The notes: generated by a model not told the origin, from the letters alone. Shown: positions 23,965 through 33,903, numbered from the stretch's first letter. The stretch: 39,384 bases of DNA from an uncultured Clostridia bacterium (GCA_934772445.1 CAKVMJ010000013.1:1-39384); one strand, 5' to 3'. Made by a program: numbers and translations.

Positions 23965-24225
23965 ATGATGAAGAAAGAACCTCAAAGAATGTGTCTTAAT
24001 TGTAGGCAATTCTTTGATAAGAAAGATTTAATCAGAGTAGTAAAATTGCAAGATAAGTTTGAAATAGATGAAACATTTAAGAAAAACGGAAGAGGAGCTT
24101 ATCTTTGCAAAAATAAGAATTGCATTGAAAAGTGTTTAAAAACCAAAGGTTTTAATAGAAGTTTTAAAACTATGGTAAGTAATGAAATATATGATAGTTT
24201 AAGGGAGAAATACCTTGAAAATTAA
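23965..24225 (+). CDS. ylxR: YlxR family nucleoid/RNA-binding protein
   Basis: An 86-residue member of the YlxR family (RnpM in Bacillus work, which binds and inhibits RNase P RNA). The signature RMCLNCRQ (Cys10, Cys13) and NGRGAYLC (41-48) are intact, with further cysteines at CKNKNCIEKC. Two ATGs (23965, 23968) are possible; the ribosome site is weak. It overlaps ylxQ by 11 bases. Its gene is in the usual nusA-infB context; rnpB itself is at the end of this window. Confidence 0.93.
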   Translation: MMKKEPQRMCLNCRQFFDKKDLIRVVKLQDKFEIDETFKKNGRGAYLCKNKNCIEKCLKTKGFNRSFKTMVSNEIYDSLREKYLEN

Positions 24226-24523
24226 AACATATCTAGGTTTTAGTGTTAAAAGCAATCAAATAGTTTATGGTATAGATAATCTAATATCAACTAGAAAAAA
24301 AGTTCACTTAATTATTGCTTGCAAAACTTTAACTGATAATGGATTAAATCAACTTTTAAAATTTGCTAGTAAAGAGCATATAAAAGTTGTAAGTCCAAAT
24401 GAAGAAACATTAAGTGAACTTTTGAATAAGAATAATTGTAAAATTATAGGTTTGACAAATGGAAATTTAAGCAAAGCAATTGAAAATTGTGAGCAAGAAA
24501 TAAAGATTATTTATAAGGGGTAA
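24215..24523 (+). CDS. ylxQ: YlxQ, L7Ae-family RNA-binding protein
   Basis: A 102-residue protein of the ribosomal L7Ae family that binds kink-turn RNA. The start YLGFSVKSNQIVYGIDNL and the Lys-rich middle match YlxQ proteins between ylxR and infB. It starts with TTG at 24215, supported by AAGGGAG eight bases upstream, inside the end of ylxR. The central RNA-binding motif is diverged, so this is a weaker member of the family. Confidence 0.88.
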   Translation: MKIKTYLGFSVKSNQIVYGIDNLISTRKKVHLIIACKTLTDNGLNQLLKFASKEHIKVVSPNEETLSELLNKNNCKIIGLTNGNLSKAIENCEQEIKIIYKG

Positions 24524-24528
24524 GAAGG

Positions 24529-27063
24529 TTGACTGAAATCAATAAAAATCAAAAACAAAACCAAGTACCACAATTTGAAAATTTAAAGAAATTAGGTGGA
24601 TTATTATCGCAAGGTGGTTTAAATTCAATAAAGGATAATATTATCAAGTCTAAAAAAGCACTTGAAACTTTTTGCAATGGTATAAAAGATAGAGCGATTG
24701 AAATTAATAAAGAGTATAAAGATGAACAAGAGAAAATTGCGGTTTCTAGAATAGAATTACCTAAAGAAACTGAAGTTGTAGAACAAAATTCTGCTAAACC
24801 TCAATTTAATCGCAGAAATGAATATACTCCAAAACAAGATAATGCTGGTCAAGGAAGATTTAATAGACAAGATAAACCTTTTGAAAGAAAACCATTTAAT
24901 AAAAATTATCAAGATGGCGGATTTAGAAATAATAGAGTTAATGGTACTGGTCAAAATGCTGGAGCAGTAGCAAAAACTTCTTTTAATGGTAAATCTTTAA
25001 ATCAAAATCAGCAATCACAAAATAAAGGATTTAATAGACCATTTGGTAATAAGCCAGAGGGATTTAAAACAACGGGTTTACTTCCTAAAGCAGATAAATC
25101 AGAAACCTTTGCATCAAAACCTGAAAGAAATTTTGGAAATAAGAATAAAACTAAACAATTTGATTCAGATAAAAAAGAGCTTAGCAAAAAGTCTAAATTA
25201 AAAATGGGTTATATTGTTGAAGATATTGATTATGATGATGAAATGAGTGAGGGTAGAGTAATCGGAAGAGTTAAATCAAAACAAAAGAAAGAAAAAGTTG
25301 TTATTCCAGAAAAAATTAATATTGAGAAAGCTGTAATTACTAGTGAAAATCTTACTGTAAAAATGTTGGCTGAAAAGATAGGTAAACCAGCGGTTGATAT
25401 TATAAAGAAATTTATGATGCTTGGTATGATGCCGAATATAAATTCAGTTATTGATTTTCAAACTGCGGAATTAGTTGCTCAAGAATTTGGAGTTACATTA
25501 GAATTAAAGGTTGCTCAAAACTACGAACAACAACTTCAAGAAATGTTTGATAAACAAAGCAATTCAACCGAAACTAGACCACCAATCGTAACTGTTATGG
25601 GTCATGTTGACCACGGTAAAACTTTACTTCTTGATACTATTAGAAAAACAAATGTTGTTTCTGGTGAAGCAGGCGGTATTACTCAACATATTGGTGGTTA
25701 TTCAGTAAATTATAATGGTAATAAAATAACATTTATTGATACTCCAGGACACGAAGCATTTACATCAATGCGTGCTAGAGGTGCAAAAATCACAGATGTA
25801 GCAATCTTAGTTGTTGCTGCAGATGATGGTGTTATGCCTCAAACAGTTGAAGCTATTAACCATATAAAAATGGCTGGAGTTCCAATGGTTGTTGCTATTA
25901 ATAAAATGGATAAACCAGAAGCAAATCCAGAAAGAGTTAAACAACAATTAACTGAACACGATGTTTTACCTGAAGAATGGGGCGGAGATACAATTTGTGT
26001 TCCAATTTCAGCAAAAACTGGTATGGGTGTTGATAAATTATTAGAAATGGTACTTCTTGTAAGTGAAATGGCAGATTTAAAAGCAGATAGTTCAGTTCCT
26101 GCTAGTGGTCATATCTTAGAAAGTAAGATTGATAAAGGTAGAGGAATTGTAGCCAATATCATCATTAAAAATGGTACACTTAGAATTGGTGATTTTGTAA
26201 TAAGCGGTGTTTGTAGCGGAAGAGTTAAAGCTATGACAGATTGCAATGGTAAAAGTGTTAAAGAAGCTGGTCCAAGTATGGCGGTTTCTGTGCTTGGTTT
26301 TACAGGTGTTCCAGAGGCTGGCGACTTAGTTTATGTTGTTGATGAAAAAATGGCTAAAAATATCATTGATGAAAGAATTAGCAAGGCTCAAATGGAAAAG
26401 AGTAAACAAACTTCAGGTATAACTTTAGAAGATTTCTTGAAGAAATCAGCAGATAATGAATTGAAAACTTTAAATATTATCATTAAAGCCGATGTTAAAG
26501 GCTCTTGTGAAGTGTTAGAACAAACTTTAACTAAGATTGCGAATGAAGAAGTTCAAGTTGCTTGTATTCATAAAGCTGTTGGTGGAGTAAATGAAAGTGA
26601 TGTATTGTTAGCTCAAGCAAGTAAAGCAATTATTATAGCATTTAATGTTCGCCCAGATAGTAAAGCAAAAGAAATTGCTGAAAAGAATGGTGTTGATATC
26701 AAATTCTATAGAGTTATTTATGATGCAGTTGATGATATAACAATGGCTATTAATGGTATGCTTACACCTAAATTTGAAGAACAAGTTGTTGGTCACGCAG
26801 AAATTAGACAAATCTTCAAAATTAGTTCAGTTGGTCACATTGCAGGTTCTTATGTTCTTGATGGTCAAGTAACAAATAAGAGCAAGGTTAGATTGCTTAG
26901 AAATAATATTGTGGTTGCTGAAACAGAAATTGAAAGATTACAACAACAAAAAGATGAAGCAAAAACAGTTCGTGCTGGTTATGAATGTGGTATAAAACTT
27001 AGAAACTTCAATGATATTAAAGTTGGCGATATAATTGAATGTTTTGAGATAGTTCAAAAATAA
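24529..27063 (+). CDS. infB: Translation initiation factor IF-2
   Basis: GTPase that places initiator tRNA on the 30S subunit. Order: an Asn/Gln/Phe-rich linker with FNR and RPFG-like units (about 60-220), the IF2_N domain (about 265-320), the G domain with GHVDHGKT at 358-365, DTPGH and NKMD, then domains II to IV to the C terminus at 844. It begins with TTG at 24529 after AAGAAGG. The linker is longer and poorer in charge than in Bacillus, as in many gut Clostridia. rbfA follows after 11 bases. Confidence 0.97.
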   Translation: MTEINKNQKQNQVPQFENLKKLGGLLSQGGLNSIKDNIIKSKKALETFCNGIKDRAIEINKEYKDEQEKIAVSRIELPKETEVVEQNSAKPQFNRRNEYTPKQDNAGQGRFNRQDKPFERKPFNKNYQDGGFRNNRVNGTGQNAGAVAKTSFNGKSLNQNQQSQNKGFNRPFGNKPEGFKTTGLLPKADKSETFASKPERNFGNKNKTKQFDSDKKELSKKSKLKMGYIVEDIDYDDEMSEGRVIGRVKSKQKKEKVVIPEKINIEKAVITSENLTVKMLAEKIGKPAVDIIKKFMMLGMMPNINSVIDFQTAELVAQEFGVTLELKVAQNYEQQLQEMFDKQSNSTETRPPIVTVMGHVDHGKTLLLDTIRKTNVVSGEAGGITQHIGGYSVNYNGNKITFIDTPGHEAFTSMRARGAKITDVAILVVAADDGVMPQTVEAINHIKMAGVPMVVAINKMDKPEANPERVKQQLTEHDVLPEEWGGDTICVPISAKTGMGVDKLLEMVLLVSEMADLKADSSVPASGHILESKIDKGRGIVANIIIKNGTLRIGDFVISGVCSGRVKAMTDCNGKSVKEAGPSMAVSVLGFTGVPEAGDLVYVVDEKMAKNIIDERISKAQMEKSKQTSGITLEDFLKKSADNELKTLNIIIKADVKGSCEVLEQTLTKIANEEVQVACIHKAVGGVNESDVLLAQASKAIIIAFNVRPDSKAKEIAEKNGVDIKFYRVIYDAVDDITMAINGMLTPKFEEQVVGHAEIRQIFKISSVGHIAGSYVLDGQVTNKSKVRLLRNNIVVAETEIERLQQQKDEAKTVRAGYECGIKLRNFNDIKVGDIIECFEIVQK

Positions 27064-27074
27064 AAGGAATTTAT

Positions 27075-27437
27075 ATGAACAATAGAATAGAAAAGGTTAA
27101 TGCTGAAATGCAAAAAGCGATTAGTCAAATCATAACTTATGAGATGAGTAATCCAAAAATTCAAGGTATAATCACAGTTTCAAAGGTTGATACAACTCCA
27201 GATTTAGATTATGCTAGAGTTTATATTAGCATTTTAGATAAATCAACAAGAGAAGAGGTATTTAATGAAATAAGACACTCTGCAAGCTTTATAAGAAGAG
27301 AAGTTGCAAAGAAAGTTCTTTTAAGAAAAATGCCTTTCTTGGAATTTAAATTAGATGAATCATTGGATTATGGCGAGAAAATCAATTCAATTGTTGAAAA
27401 GATTTCAAAAGAAAGAGAGGCTATAAATGAAGATTAG
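27075..27437 (+). CDS. rbfA: Ribosome-binding factor A
   Basis: A 120-residue KH-like protein that binds the 30S subunit during late 16S maturation. The family pattern is clear: RIEKVNAEMQKAISQII at the start, KVDTTPDLDYARVYIS in the middle, and RREVAKKVLLRKMPFLEF with LDESLDYGEKI at the end. AAAAGGAATT precedes the ATG. It overlaps nrnA by 11 bases. Confidence 0.95.
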   Translation: MNNRIEKVNAEMQKAISQIITYEMSNPKIQGIITVSKVDTTPDLDYARVYISILDKSTREEVFNEIRHSASFIRREVAKKVLLRKMPFLEFKLDESLDYGEKINSIVEKISKEREAINED

Positions 27438-28377
27438 TTCAGATATAATTGATGCTATAAAAAATGCCTCTAATGTTGCTATTATAACTCATATCAGACC
27501 CGATGCCGATGCATTGGGTTCTGCTTGTTCTTTTAAGTTAGTTCTTGAAAAAATGGGCAAAACTGGGGATATTTATTGTGATAGCGAGATTCCATCAAAC
27601 TATGATTTTATTAAATACATAACAAAAATTAACAATCCTCAAAATATCAATTATGATATGGTAGTTGCCCTTGATTGTGCAGATATGTCAAGAATGGGTA
27701 AGTATTCGGAATTATTCTTAAGAATTGGAAATTCTCTAAATATAGACCATCACGCAACAAATGATAAATTTGGTAAATTGAATGTCGTGGAGATCGTTAG
27801 TAGTACAGGTGAAATTTTATTTAGTATTTATAGTGCATTGAAAGTTCGCCTAGATAAATATATCGCAACAGCTTTATATTCAGCAATTGCTTCCGATACA
27901 GGTTGTTTTCAACATAGTAACACAACTGCAACCGTACATAGGATTGTTGCTAGATTAATGAAATATAATATAGACCTTAATAAAGCCAATTATTATCTAT
28001 TCAAAAGAAGAAGCTTGGGGCAAATTCAATTACAACAAATTGCTCTTAAAAATCTAAGATTTTTTGAAGATAATAAAATCGCACTTATTTATTTAAGGGA
28101 TGATGATTTTAAAAATTGTAAGATAGGTTCTAACGAAAGTTTTGGCTTAGTTGATATTTGTATTAATATCGAAAAAGTTGAAATTGGTATTTTAATTAGT
28201 GAAATAAAGCCTAACTTATATGCTTGTTCAATAAGAGGTAAAGGGCAAGTTGATGTTAGTGAAATAGCTAAAAAATTCGGTGGTGGTGGACACGCAAATG
28301 CTGCAGGTTGTAATGTATTTGGTACAACAAACTCTGCTATAAATAAATTAATAAGGGCTTGTAGAAAATATATATGA
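27427..28377 (+). CDS. nrnA: DHH-DHHA1 phosphoesterase NrnA (nanoRNase/pAp phosphatase)
   Basis: Degrades very short RNAs and dephosphorylates pAp. Metal motifs: HIRPDADALGS (His22, Asp26, Asp28), DCAD (83-86), and DHH (107-109); the substrate-binding GGGGHANAAG lies near residue 290 in the DHHA1 domain. Length 316 is typical. Start at the ATG at 27427 inside rbfA with GAGAGG upstream. It overlaps truB by four bases (ATGA), so coupled translation is likely. Confidence 0.94.
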   Translation: MKISSDIIDAIKNASNVAIITHIRPDADALGSACSFKLVLEKMGKTGDIYCDSEIPSNYDFIKYITKINNPQNINYDMVVALDCADMSRMGKYSELFLRIGNSLNIDHHATNDKFGKLNVVEIVSSTGEILFSIYSALKVRLDKYIATALYSAIASDTGCFQHSNTTATVHRIVARLMKYNIDLNKANYYLFKRRSLGQIQLQQIALKNLRFFEDNKIALIYLRDDDFKNCKIGSNESFGLVDICINIEKVEIGILISEIKPNLYACSIRGKGQVDVSEIAKKFGGGGHANAAGCNVFGTTNSAINKLIRACRKYI

Positions 28378-29237
28378 TTGGATTTTTAAATGTATATAAA
28401 CCAAGAGATTTAAGCAGTAGTGCAGTGGTTGGTAAAATACGCAAAAAATTTAATATAAAAAAGATTGGACATATGGGGACACTAGACCCAATGGCTGAAG
28501 GGATTTTGCCTTTAGCTGTTGGTAAGGCTACCCGTATGTTTGATTATTTTCTAAACAAGAAAAAGACTTATTTAGCGGTTTTTGAATTTGGTTATGAAAC
28601 AGATACGCTAGATGCTTACGGTAAAGTTGTAAAAGAAAATGGTAATATTCCTAGTATATCATCATTAGAAAATGCAATTAAATCTCATTTTTTAGGAAAA
28701 ATAAAACAAACACCTCCTGCGTTTTCGGCAAAACACATAAATGGAGTTCGAGCTTATGATTTAGCAAGAAACGGACAATCAGTTGAATTGGGTGCAGTTG
28801 ATATAGAAATTTATGATTATAAATTAATTAAACAAATTGATGAAACTAAATTCGAATTTGAAATTTGCTGTAGTTCTGGCACATATATTAGAAGTTTGGC
28901 AAGAGATTTAGGCGTTGAAACCAATTCACTAGCCACGATGATTAAGCTTGTTAGGGTAGAACAAGGGGTTTTTAATTTAAATTCAAGCATCAAATTAGAA
29001 GATTTGCTAGAACTTCAAAAAATAGATGATAAGATTATATTAATTGATGAGGTATTTAAAGCTTATAAACATATCAATTTAAGCAAAAATGAATTTGAAA
29101 AATTGAAAAATGGTGTTAAAATAAACTATGAAGAAGTTTTAGAACCAGCATTTTTATATTTTAACAACACTTTAATTGGTGTTGCTGGATATAAAGATAA
29201 TAAACTATTTGTTAAAACTTATTTAATGGAGGATTAG
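28374..29237 (+). CDS. truB: tRNA pseudouridine-55 synthase
   Basis: Makes pseudouridine 55 in the T loop of tRNAs. The catalytic segment GHMGTLDPMAEGILP starts at 32, with Asp38 the nucleophile; the KATRMFDYFL, PPAFSAKHINGVRAYDLAR and SSGTYIRSLARDLG segments confirm the family. Length 287 is normal, with a small C-terminal domain. Relatives often have ribF next; here a TIM-barrel gene follows after one base. Confidence 0.96.
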   Translation: MIGFLNVYKPRDLSSSAVVGKIRKKFNIKKIGHMGTLDPMAEGILPLAVGKATRMFDYFLNKKKTYLAVFEFGYETDTLDAYGKVVKENGNIPSISSLENAIKSHFLGKIKQTPPAFSAKHINGVRAYDLARNGQSVELGAVDIEIYDYKLIKQIDETKFEFEICCSSGTYIRSLARDLGVETNSLATMIKLVRVEQGVFNLNSSIKLEDLLELQKIDDKIILIDEVFKAYKHINLSKNEFEKLKNGVKINYEEVLEPAFLYFNNTLIGVAGYKDNKLFVKTYLMED

Positions 29238-29238
29238 T

Positions 29239-30087
29239 GTGATTAAATTTGGACCTTCAGGTAATGATAGTATGTTTTATGCATTAGGGTATAAAGAGTC
29301 TGTTCAAGCGCCTACTTGGTTAAGATTGATAGGGCTTAATGCTTATGAATATTCTTTTGGAAAGGGTATTCTATTAAAAGATGAAACTGCTATAAAAATT
29401 GGAGAAGAAGCAAAAAAAAATAATATTGAAGTAAGTGTTCACGCTCCATATTTTATAAATTTTGCGTGTGCATCAGAAGAGCAAGCTTTAAAAAATAAGA
29501 CTTATATCTTTAAAAGCATTGAAAAATTAAGATTATTGGGTGGTAATAGATTGGTTGTTCATCCTGCATCTTGTGGCAAAATGACTAGAGAAGAAGCTGT
29601 TGCTTTAACAAAAGAAAGATTAAAAGATTTAGCAATTAGTTTAGTTGATAATGATATGAATGATATTTATATCTGTTTGGAAACTATGGGCAAACAGGCG
29701 CAAATTGGCACTTATGAAGAAATAATAGATTTCTGTACATTATATGACCATTTTATTCCAACTTTTGATTTTGGTCATATAAACGCTTTAACTGGTGGCT
29801 CTTTAAAAACTGAAAAAGATTATAAAAAGATAATTGATTTATGTTTGAAAAAACTTGGAAAAGAAAAAACAAATATGATTCATATTCATTTTAGTCATAT
29901 TGAGTATGGTCCAAAAGGAGAAATAAGACATCTAACATTTGAAGATAAAAAATATGGTCCATTCTTTGAACCTCTAGCTAAGGTTTTAAAAGATTATAAA
30001 CTATCTCCAGTGGTAATTTGTGAATCAAAAGAAACAATGGCGGTTGATGCTGTTAAAATGAAAGAAATATATCTAAATGCGAAATAA
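29239..30087 (+). CDS. Endonuclease IV-like TIM-barrel protein (AP2Ec family)
   Basis: A 282-residue protein of the xylose isomerase-like TIM barrel group that includes endonuclease IV. Candidate metal ligands in the expected order are His68 (VHAP), His108 (VVHPAS), Glu148 (CLETMGK), Asp177 and His180 (FDFGH), His217/His220 (HIHFSH) and Glu262 (CES). The N terminus KFGPSGND differs from classical Nfo, so repair of abasic sites is likely but not certain; a sugar isomerase-type activity is the alternative. It starts with GTG after GGAGG and ends the truB operon at a terminator. Confidence 0.8.
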   Translation: MIKFGPSGNDSMFYALGYKESVQAPTWLRLIGLNAYEYSFGKGILLKDETAIKIGEEAKKNNIEVSVHAPYFINFACASEEQALKNKTYIFKSIEKLRLLGGNRLVVHPASCGKMTREEAVALTKERLKDLAISLVDNDMNDIYICLETMGKQAQIGTYEEIIDFCTLYDHFIPTFDFGHINALTGGSLKTEKDYKKIIDLCLKKLGKEKTNMIHIHFSHIEYGPKGEIRHLTFEDKKYGPFFEPLAKVLKDYKLSPVVICESKETMAVDAVKMKEIYLNAK

Positions 30088-30112
30088 ATGTAGAAATATA
30101 TCAATAAAAGTA

Positions 30113-30146
30113 AAACACTTATTAATTTTTAATAGGTGTTTTTTTG
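30113..30146 (+). terminator. Rho-independent terminator after the TIM-barrel gene
   Basis: A 12-bp stem with one wobble pair, AAACACTTATTA (30113-30124) with TAATAGGTGTTT (30130-30141), then a T run. It ends the long rimP-infB-truB operon. Confidence 0.85.
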
Positions 30147-30215
30147 TTTTTATCTTAAAAACCTAGTTTTAAAAATATTTTATAACATAGTACTTAAAAT
30201 TTGGAGGTTAGATTA

Positions 30216-31127
30216 TTGTTAATAGAACTATTTAAAGGTGAGATACAGGAAGGATTAAGCAAACTCAACTTTAATAAAATAAATGAAATTCGATTAAGAT
30301 TAAATTCTCCAATTGTAATTAGCATTCAATCATATAATTTTTATCTTAATAAGAATGGATTAACGGATAGAGTTGAGAACGGATTAATTTGTACGAGAGC
30401 GACTATTGAAAATGTTTTAAATGAAGCGAGTAATCAATCTTTTCATTCAATAAATGACCAAATCGTTAATGGCTATATATCTGTAAGAGGAGGTATTAGG
30501 ATTGGTGTTGCTGGTGAAGTTGTTATGATTAATGGAAATATAAAAACCATTAAAAATATAACTTCATTAAATATAAGAATACCGCACGAAGTAAAAAATT
30601 GCTCATTAAATTCTTATCCTTACATAACAAGGAATAGCATACCTTATAACACATTGATTTTATCTCCAGCTGGGTGCGGTAAAACCACATTTATTAGAGA
30701 TTTTGCAAAACAACTTATTTTGCGTAATAAAAATCTAAATATTTTAATAGTAGATGAAAGATATGAAATAACAGGGATTAGTGATGGTATTACAAATCTA
30801 GGCTTAAATAATGTTGATATTATTTGTAATTCAAAGAAAAAATATGCCTTTGAAAATGGAATAAGAAGCCTAAAACCAGATGTTATTATAACAGATGAAA
30901 TTAATCTTTTCTGTGATTTAGATGCTATAGAAAATGCAATATCAAGCGGTGTAAAAGTTATTGCAACTATGCACGCTAGTTCAATTAATGATTTGAAGTT
31001 AAAAATTAAGTTTAATGAGGTTTTAGAAAAAGGTTATTTTGAAAGATTTTTGCTTCTAGGTAAAAGTAATGGTATTGGAACAATAGAGAGTATATATGAT
31101 TCGAATTTAAGAGTGATCGGGTATTAA
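30216..31127 (+). CDS. spoIIIAA: Stage III sporulation protein AA (ATPase)
   Basis: A secretion-type ATPase thought to power the SpoIIIA-SpoIIQ channel between mother cell and forespore. Walker A is SPAGCGKTT (150-158) and Walker B is ILIVDE (176-181). The N-terminal part EIRLRLNSPI and GYISVRGGIRIGVAGE are family segments. The TTG at 30216 is eight bases after GGAGG, giving 303 residues; a TTG at 30201 overlaps that site. It is the first of eight spoIIIA genes; the expected SigE promoter is not clear. Confidence 0.94.
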   Translation: MLIELFKGEIQEGLSKLNFNKINEIRLRLNSPIVISIQSYNFYLNKNGLTDRVENGLICTRATIENVLNEASNQSFHSINDQIVNGYISVRGGIRIGVAGEVVMINGNIKTIKNITSLNIRIPHEVKNCSLNSYPYITRNSIPYNTLILSPAGCGKTTFIRDFAKQLILRNKNLNILIVDERYEITGISDGITNLGLNNVDIICNSKKKYAFENGIRSLKPDVIITDEINLFCDLDAIENAISSGVKVIATMHASSINDLKLKIKFNEVLEKGYFERFLLLGKSNGIGTIESIYDSNLRVIGY

Positions 31128-31130
31128 CTT

Positions 31131-31592
31131 ATGAAATTATTTTTTATTATTTTAATAGTTTTATCAACATCATTTATTGGTTTGTTAATTTATCTAAATT
31201 ATAATTCAAAGCGTAAAACTTATAGTTATTTAGTAGATTTTTGTGATACTTGCTTGTTAGAAATTAAATTTAATAAAAATAATTTTAAAAAGATTATTGA
31301 AAAGAATTTAAGTTCGTACAATTTGGAAATGAAAAAAATTCTAAATTGTTATTTAGATAAAAAATGCTACACCTCAAAGATTTTTAAAAAATCTGACACT
31401 GTTTTTATTCAAAATTTTATTGATTCATTGGGTAAGAAAGATATTGATGGAGAAATTCAGAATCTAAACAAATTTAAAGAACTTTTTGACCAAAATTTAA
31501 AGAAAAGCAAAGAAGATGAACAGAAGAAAGGTGTCTTAAGTTTTAAACTTTTAATAGTGGTGGGTTTATTATTAGGTATTATGTTGGCGTGA
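31131..31592 (+). CDS. spoIIIAB: Stage III sporulation protein AB
   Basis: A 153-residue protein with a membrane segment at each end (about 2-21 and 133-152) and a helical body between, similar to type II secretion GspF-like pieces. Family identity rests on its place, length and the LGKKDIDGEIQNLNKF region. Its stop overlaps the ribosome site of spoIIIAC. Confidence 0.92.
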   Translation: MKLFFIILIVLSTSFIGLLIYLNYNSKRKTYSYLVDFCDTCLLEIKFNKNNFKKIIEKNLSSYNLEMKKILNCYLDKKCYTSKIFKKSDTVFIQNFIDSLGKKDIDGEIQNLNKFKELFDQNLKKSKEDEQKKGVLSFKLLIVVGLLLGIMLA

Positions 31593-31600
31593 GGAAATTT

Positions 31601-31798
31601 ATGGGTATTGATGTAATATTTAAGATTGCGGCTATTGGAATTTTAACAGCTGTTACAAATCAAGTTTTGAAATATGCAGGAAAAGATGAAATAGCCACAT
31701 TAGTAACACTAAGCGGAGTTGTAATAGTTTTATTTATGGTTGTAAATATGGTTAGTCAACTTTTTGAAACTGTTAAATCTTTGTTCTCGCTTTATTAG
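31601..31798 (+). CDS. spoIIIAC: Stage III sporulation protein AC
   Basis: A 65-residue protein with two membrane segments and the short loop KYAGKDEIATLVTLSG, the usual SpoIIIAC pattern. The ATG at 31601 has GAGGAAA in front and gives the normal length of about 65; a GTG at 31589 overlaps the spoIIIAB stop. Confidence 0.94.
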   Translation: MGIDVIFKIAAIGILTAVTNQVLKYAGKDEIATLVTLSGVVIVLFMVVNMVSQLFETVKSLFSLY

Positions 31799-31807
31799 GA
31801 GAAGATT

Positions 31808-32194
31808 TTGGAAATAGGCAAATTTATTGGAATTGCCATCTTAATATGTGTGATTGTTGTAATTTTGAAACAAGTTAAACCAGAACTATCATTACTCGCA
31901 TTAATAATTGGAAGTATTATTTTGCTTTTATATGTTTTAACATCATTTACTTCAGTTATTCAATCTTTTAATCAAATAGTTACAAAAACGGGCGTTAATT
32001 CTCAACTTTTTACAATTATTGTAAAGATTGTGGGAGTTGGATATTTGGTAGAATTTACTGCAGATATTTGTAAAGATAGCGGTAATGTTTCTATAGCTGA
32101 TAAGGTTTTGCTTGGCGGAAAAATTATAATTTTATTATTAGCCATACCAATTATAACAAATTTATTTGATGTTATTTTGGAGTTACTGCAATGA
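31808..32194 (+). CDS. spoIIIAD: Stage III sporulation protein AD
   Basis: A 128-residue membrane protein with three to four hydrophobic segments. The ending VEFTADICKDSGNVSIADKV is highly typical of SpoIIIAD. It starts with TTG at 31808 after AGGAGAAG, and overlaps spoIIIAE by four bases. Confidence 0.94.
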   Translation: MEIGKFIGIAILICVIVVILKQVKPELSLLALIIGSIILLLYVLTSFTSVIQSFNQIVTKTGVNSQLFTIIVKIVGVGYLVEFTADICKDSGNVSIADKVLLGGKIIILLLAIPIITNLFDVILELLQ

Positions 32195-33417
32195 AAAGGT
32201 TCCATTATGATTTTAAAAATAAAAAAAATTCAAAGAGATATTTATTTATACTAATTTTTGTTATTATAATTTTTTCTATATTTTCGCTACATAACTCAAT
32301 TTTTTTTAGTGATACTGAAACATCGCAAAATGTAACCGCCGATTTATCTGATAATATTTTCAATCAGTTAAATGATTTAGATTTTGCAGATGTTGATAAA
32401 ATCCTTAATGAATTAAAAAATGATGCCAATATATTTGGAACGAGTAATTTTAGAGAAAAAATAGAAGATATTATTAATGGAAATTATTTTGTTGACAGTG
32501 GTAGTTTTATTGAATTTGTAATAACAAAAATTATAAATAATATTTTGAAGTATCTTCCTTTAATTTTTACAATTTTAGCAATTTCAATTTTAACGAGATT
32601 TGTAAGTACATTAAAAAATAAAGACAATGAGGGTGTTGATAATGTTGTAAACTTTGTAACCTACGGCGTTATCATAACTATGCTTACTTTTATATTTAAA
32701 AATGTTATAACCCTAAGCGGTGATACTCTAAATTCTATAAAGAATCAAATAGATATTATTTTGCCGATTATGCTTACGCTTTTAACGGCAGTTGGCGGGA
32801 TAAGTAGTGTAGGCATATATAAACCCTTGATTATGGTTTTAAGTGGTGGTATTGTAACACTATTCTCTAATTTCATTTATCCCTTATTTATTTTAAGTTT
32901 TATTTTAATTATTGTTGGGAATTTAACCGACTCAATAAAATTAAATAAATTTATAGAATTAATATTTAGTGTTTTTAAATGGTCGATAGGCTTTATATTT
33001 ACAATATTTAGTGCTTTTCTAACTTTTCAAGGCATTACAGCTGGTAAATATGATGGTATAAGTGTAAGTGCTACAAAGTTTGCAATTAAGAGCTATATTC
33101 CAATAATTGGTGGTTATTTAAGTGATGGCTTAGATTTTATTGTTTTAAGTTCTGTTTTAATTAAAAATGCAATTGGTGTTGCAGGTTTGGTTATAGTTGT
33201 TTTAACTGTGATTACTCCTATTATTGAAATTGTTTTATTAAAGTTTTCTTTACAGTTTCTATCTGCTATTTTGGAAACTATTGGTGATAATAAAACGAGT
33301 AATTTTATAAATCAATGTTCAAAAATTTTGTTAATTCCGATTGTTATTTTAATAGCTGTTTCTTTTATGTATTTGTTAGTTATGTCGTTAATTATGGTTA
33401 CGGCAAATGTTGTATAA
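32191..33417 (+). CDS. spoIIIAE: Stage III sporulation protein AE
   Basis: A 408-residue polytopic membrane protein with an N-terminal signal segment (about 17-33), an extracytoplasmic region to about 115 and a series of membrane segments. The LPIMLTLLTAVGGISSVGIYKP (core LTAVGGISSVGIYKP) and FQGITAGKYDGISVSATKFA segments identify it. It is the main membrane part of the feeding-tube complex. Confidence 0.95.
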   Translation: MKRFHYDFKNKKNSKRYLFILIFVIIIFSIFSLHNSIFFSDTETSQNVTADLSDNIFNQLNDLDFADVDKILNELKNDANIFGTSNFREKIEDIINGNYFVDSGSFIEFVITKIINNILKYLPLIFTILAISILTRFVSTLKNKDNEGVDNVVNFVTYGVIITMLTFIFKNVITLSGDTLNSIKNQIDIILPIMLTLLTAVGGISSVGIYKPLIMVLSGGIVTLFSNFIYPLFILSFILIIVGNLTDSIKLNKFIELIFSVFKWSIGFIFTIFSAFLTFQGITAGKYDGISVSATKFAIKSYIPIIGGYLSDGLDFIVLSSVLIKNAIGVAGLVIVVLTVITPIIEIVLLKFSLQFLSAILETIGDNKTSNFINQCSKILLIPIVILIAVSFMYLLVMSLIMVTANVV

Positions 33418-33429
33418 GGAAGAGATAAT

Positions 33430-33903
33430 ATGGATTGGATTTTAAGTTTAGTAGGGATAGCTTTTCTAGGTGTGATGATAGATATTGTTGCGCCTAGTGG
33501 TAATATAAGTAAGTTTATAAAAAGTATATTTGCTATTTTTATTCTTTTTGTATTAGTTTCTCCTTTGCAAAATCTTGTAAAAAATGGAATTGGAAAATTT
33601 GAATTTGTTTCAAATAAAGATTTAAATCAAGATGAAGAATTTTTAATTAAATATAATCAAAATCTTGCAATTTACTATGCTGATAGGCTTACTCAAACTC
33701 TAGTAAATTCTGGATTTAAGGGGATTGTTGTCACAATTTTACCTTCTTTGACAGATTTAAACTTTAATATATTAGAAATTCAAATAGATAAAAGTAAATT
33801 GGTTCTAACAGATGAAATTAAAAATATAAATATTAATGAAAAAATAAAAGAAATCATAGATAACGAATTTGGAAAGAAGATGGAGGTTAAGTTTTATGAA
33901 TAA
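33430..33903 (+). CDS. spoIIIAF: Stage III sporulation protein AF
   Basis: A 157-residue protein with two N-terminal membrane segments (about 3-20 and 29-48) and a soluble ring-building-type domain. The Lys-Phe-Ile-Lys stretch between the segments, followed by AIFILFVLVSPLQNL, matches the family. AAGGAAGAG precedes the ATG. It overlaps spoIIIAG by eight bases. Confidence 0.92.
   Translation: MDWILSLVGIAFLGVMIDIVAPSGNISKFIKSIFAIFILFVLVSPLQNLVKNGIGKFEFVSNKDLNQDEEFLIKYNQNLAIYYADRLTQTLVNSGFKGIVVTILPSLTDLNFNILEIQIDKSKLVLTDEIKNININEKIKEIIDNEFGKKMEVKFYE

Noticed and set aside
30160..30200. SigE promoter before spoIIIAA (CATAGTAC at 30186)
   Set aside because: The -10 fits only in part and no matching -35 lies at 13-15 bases.
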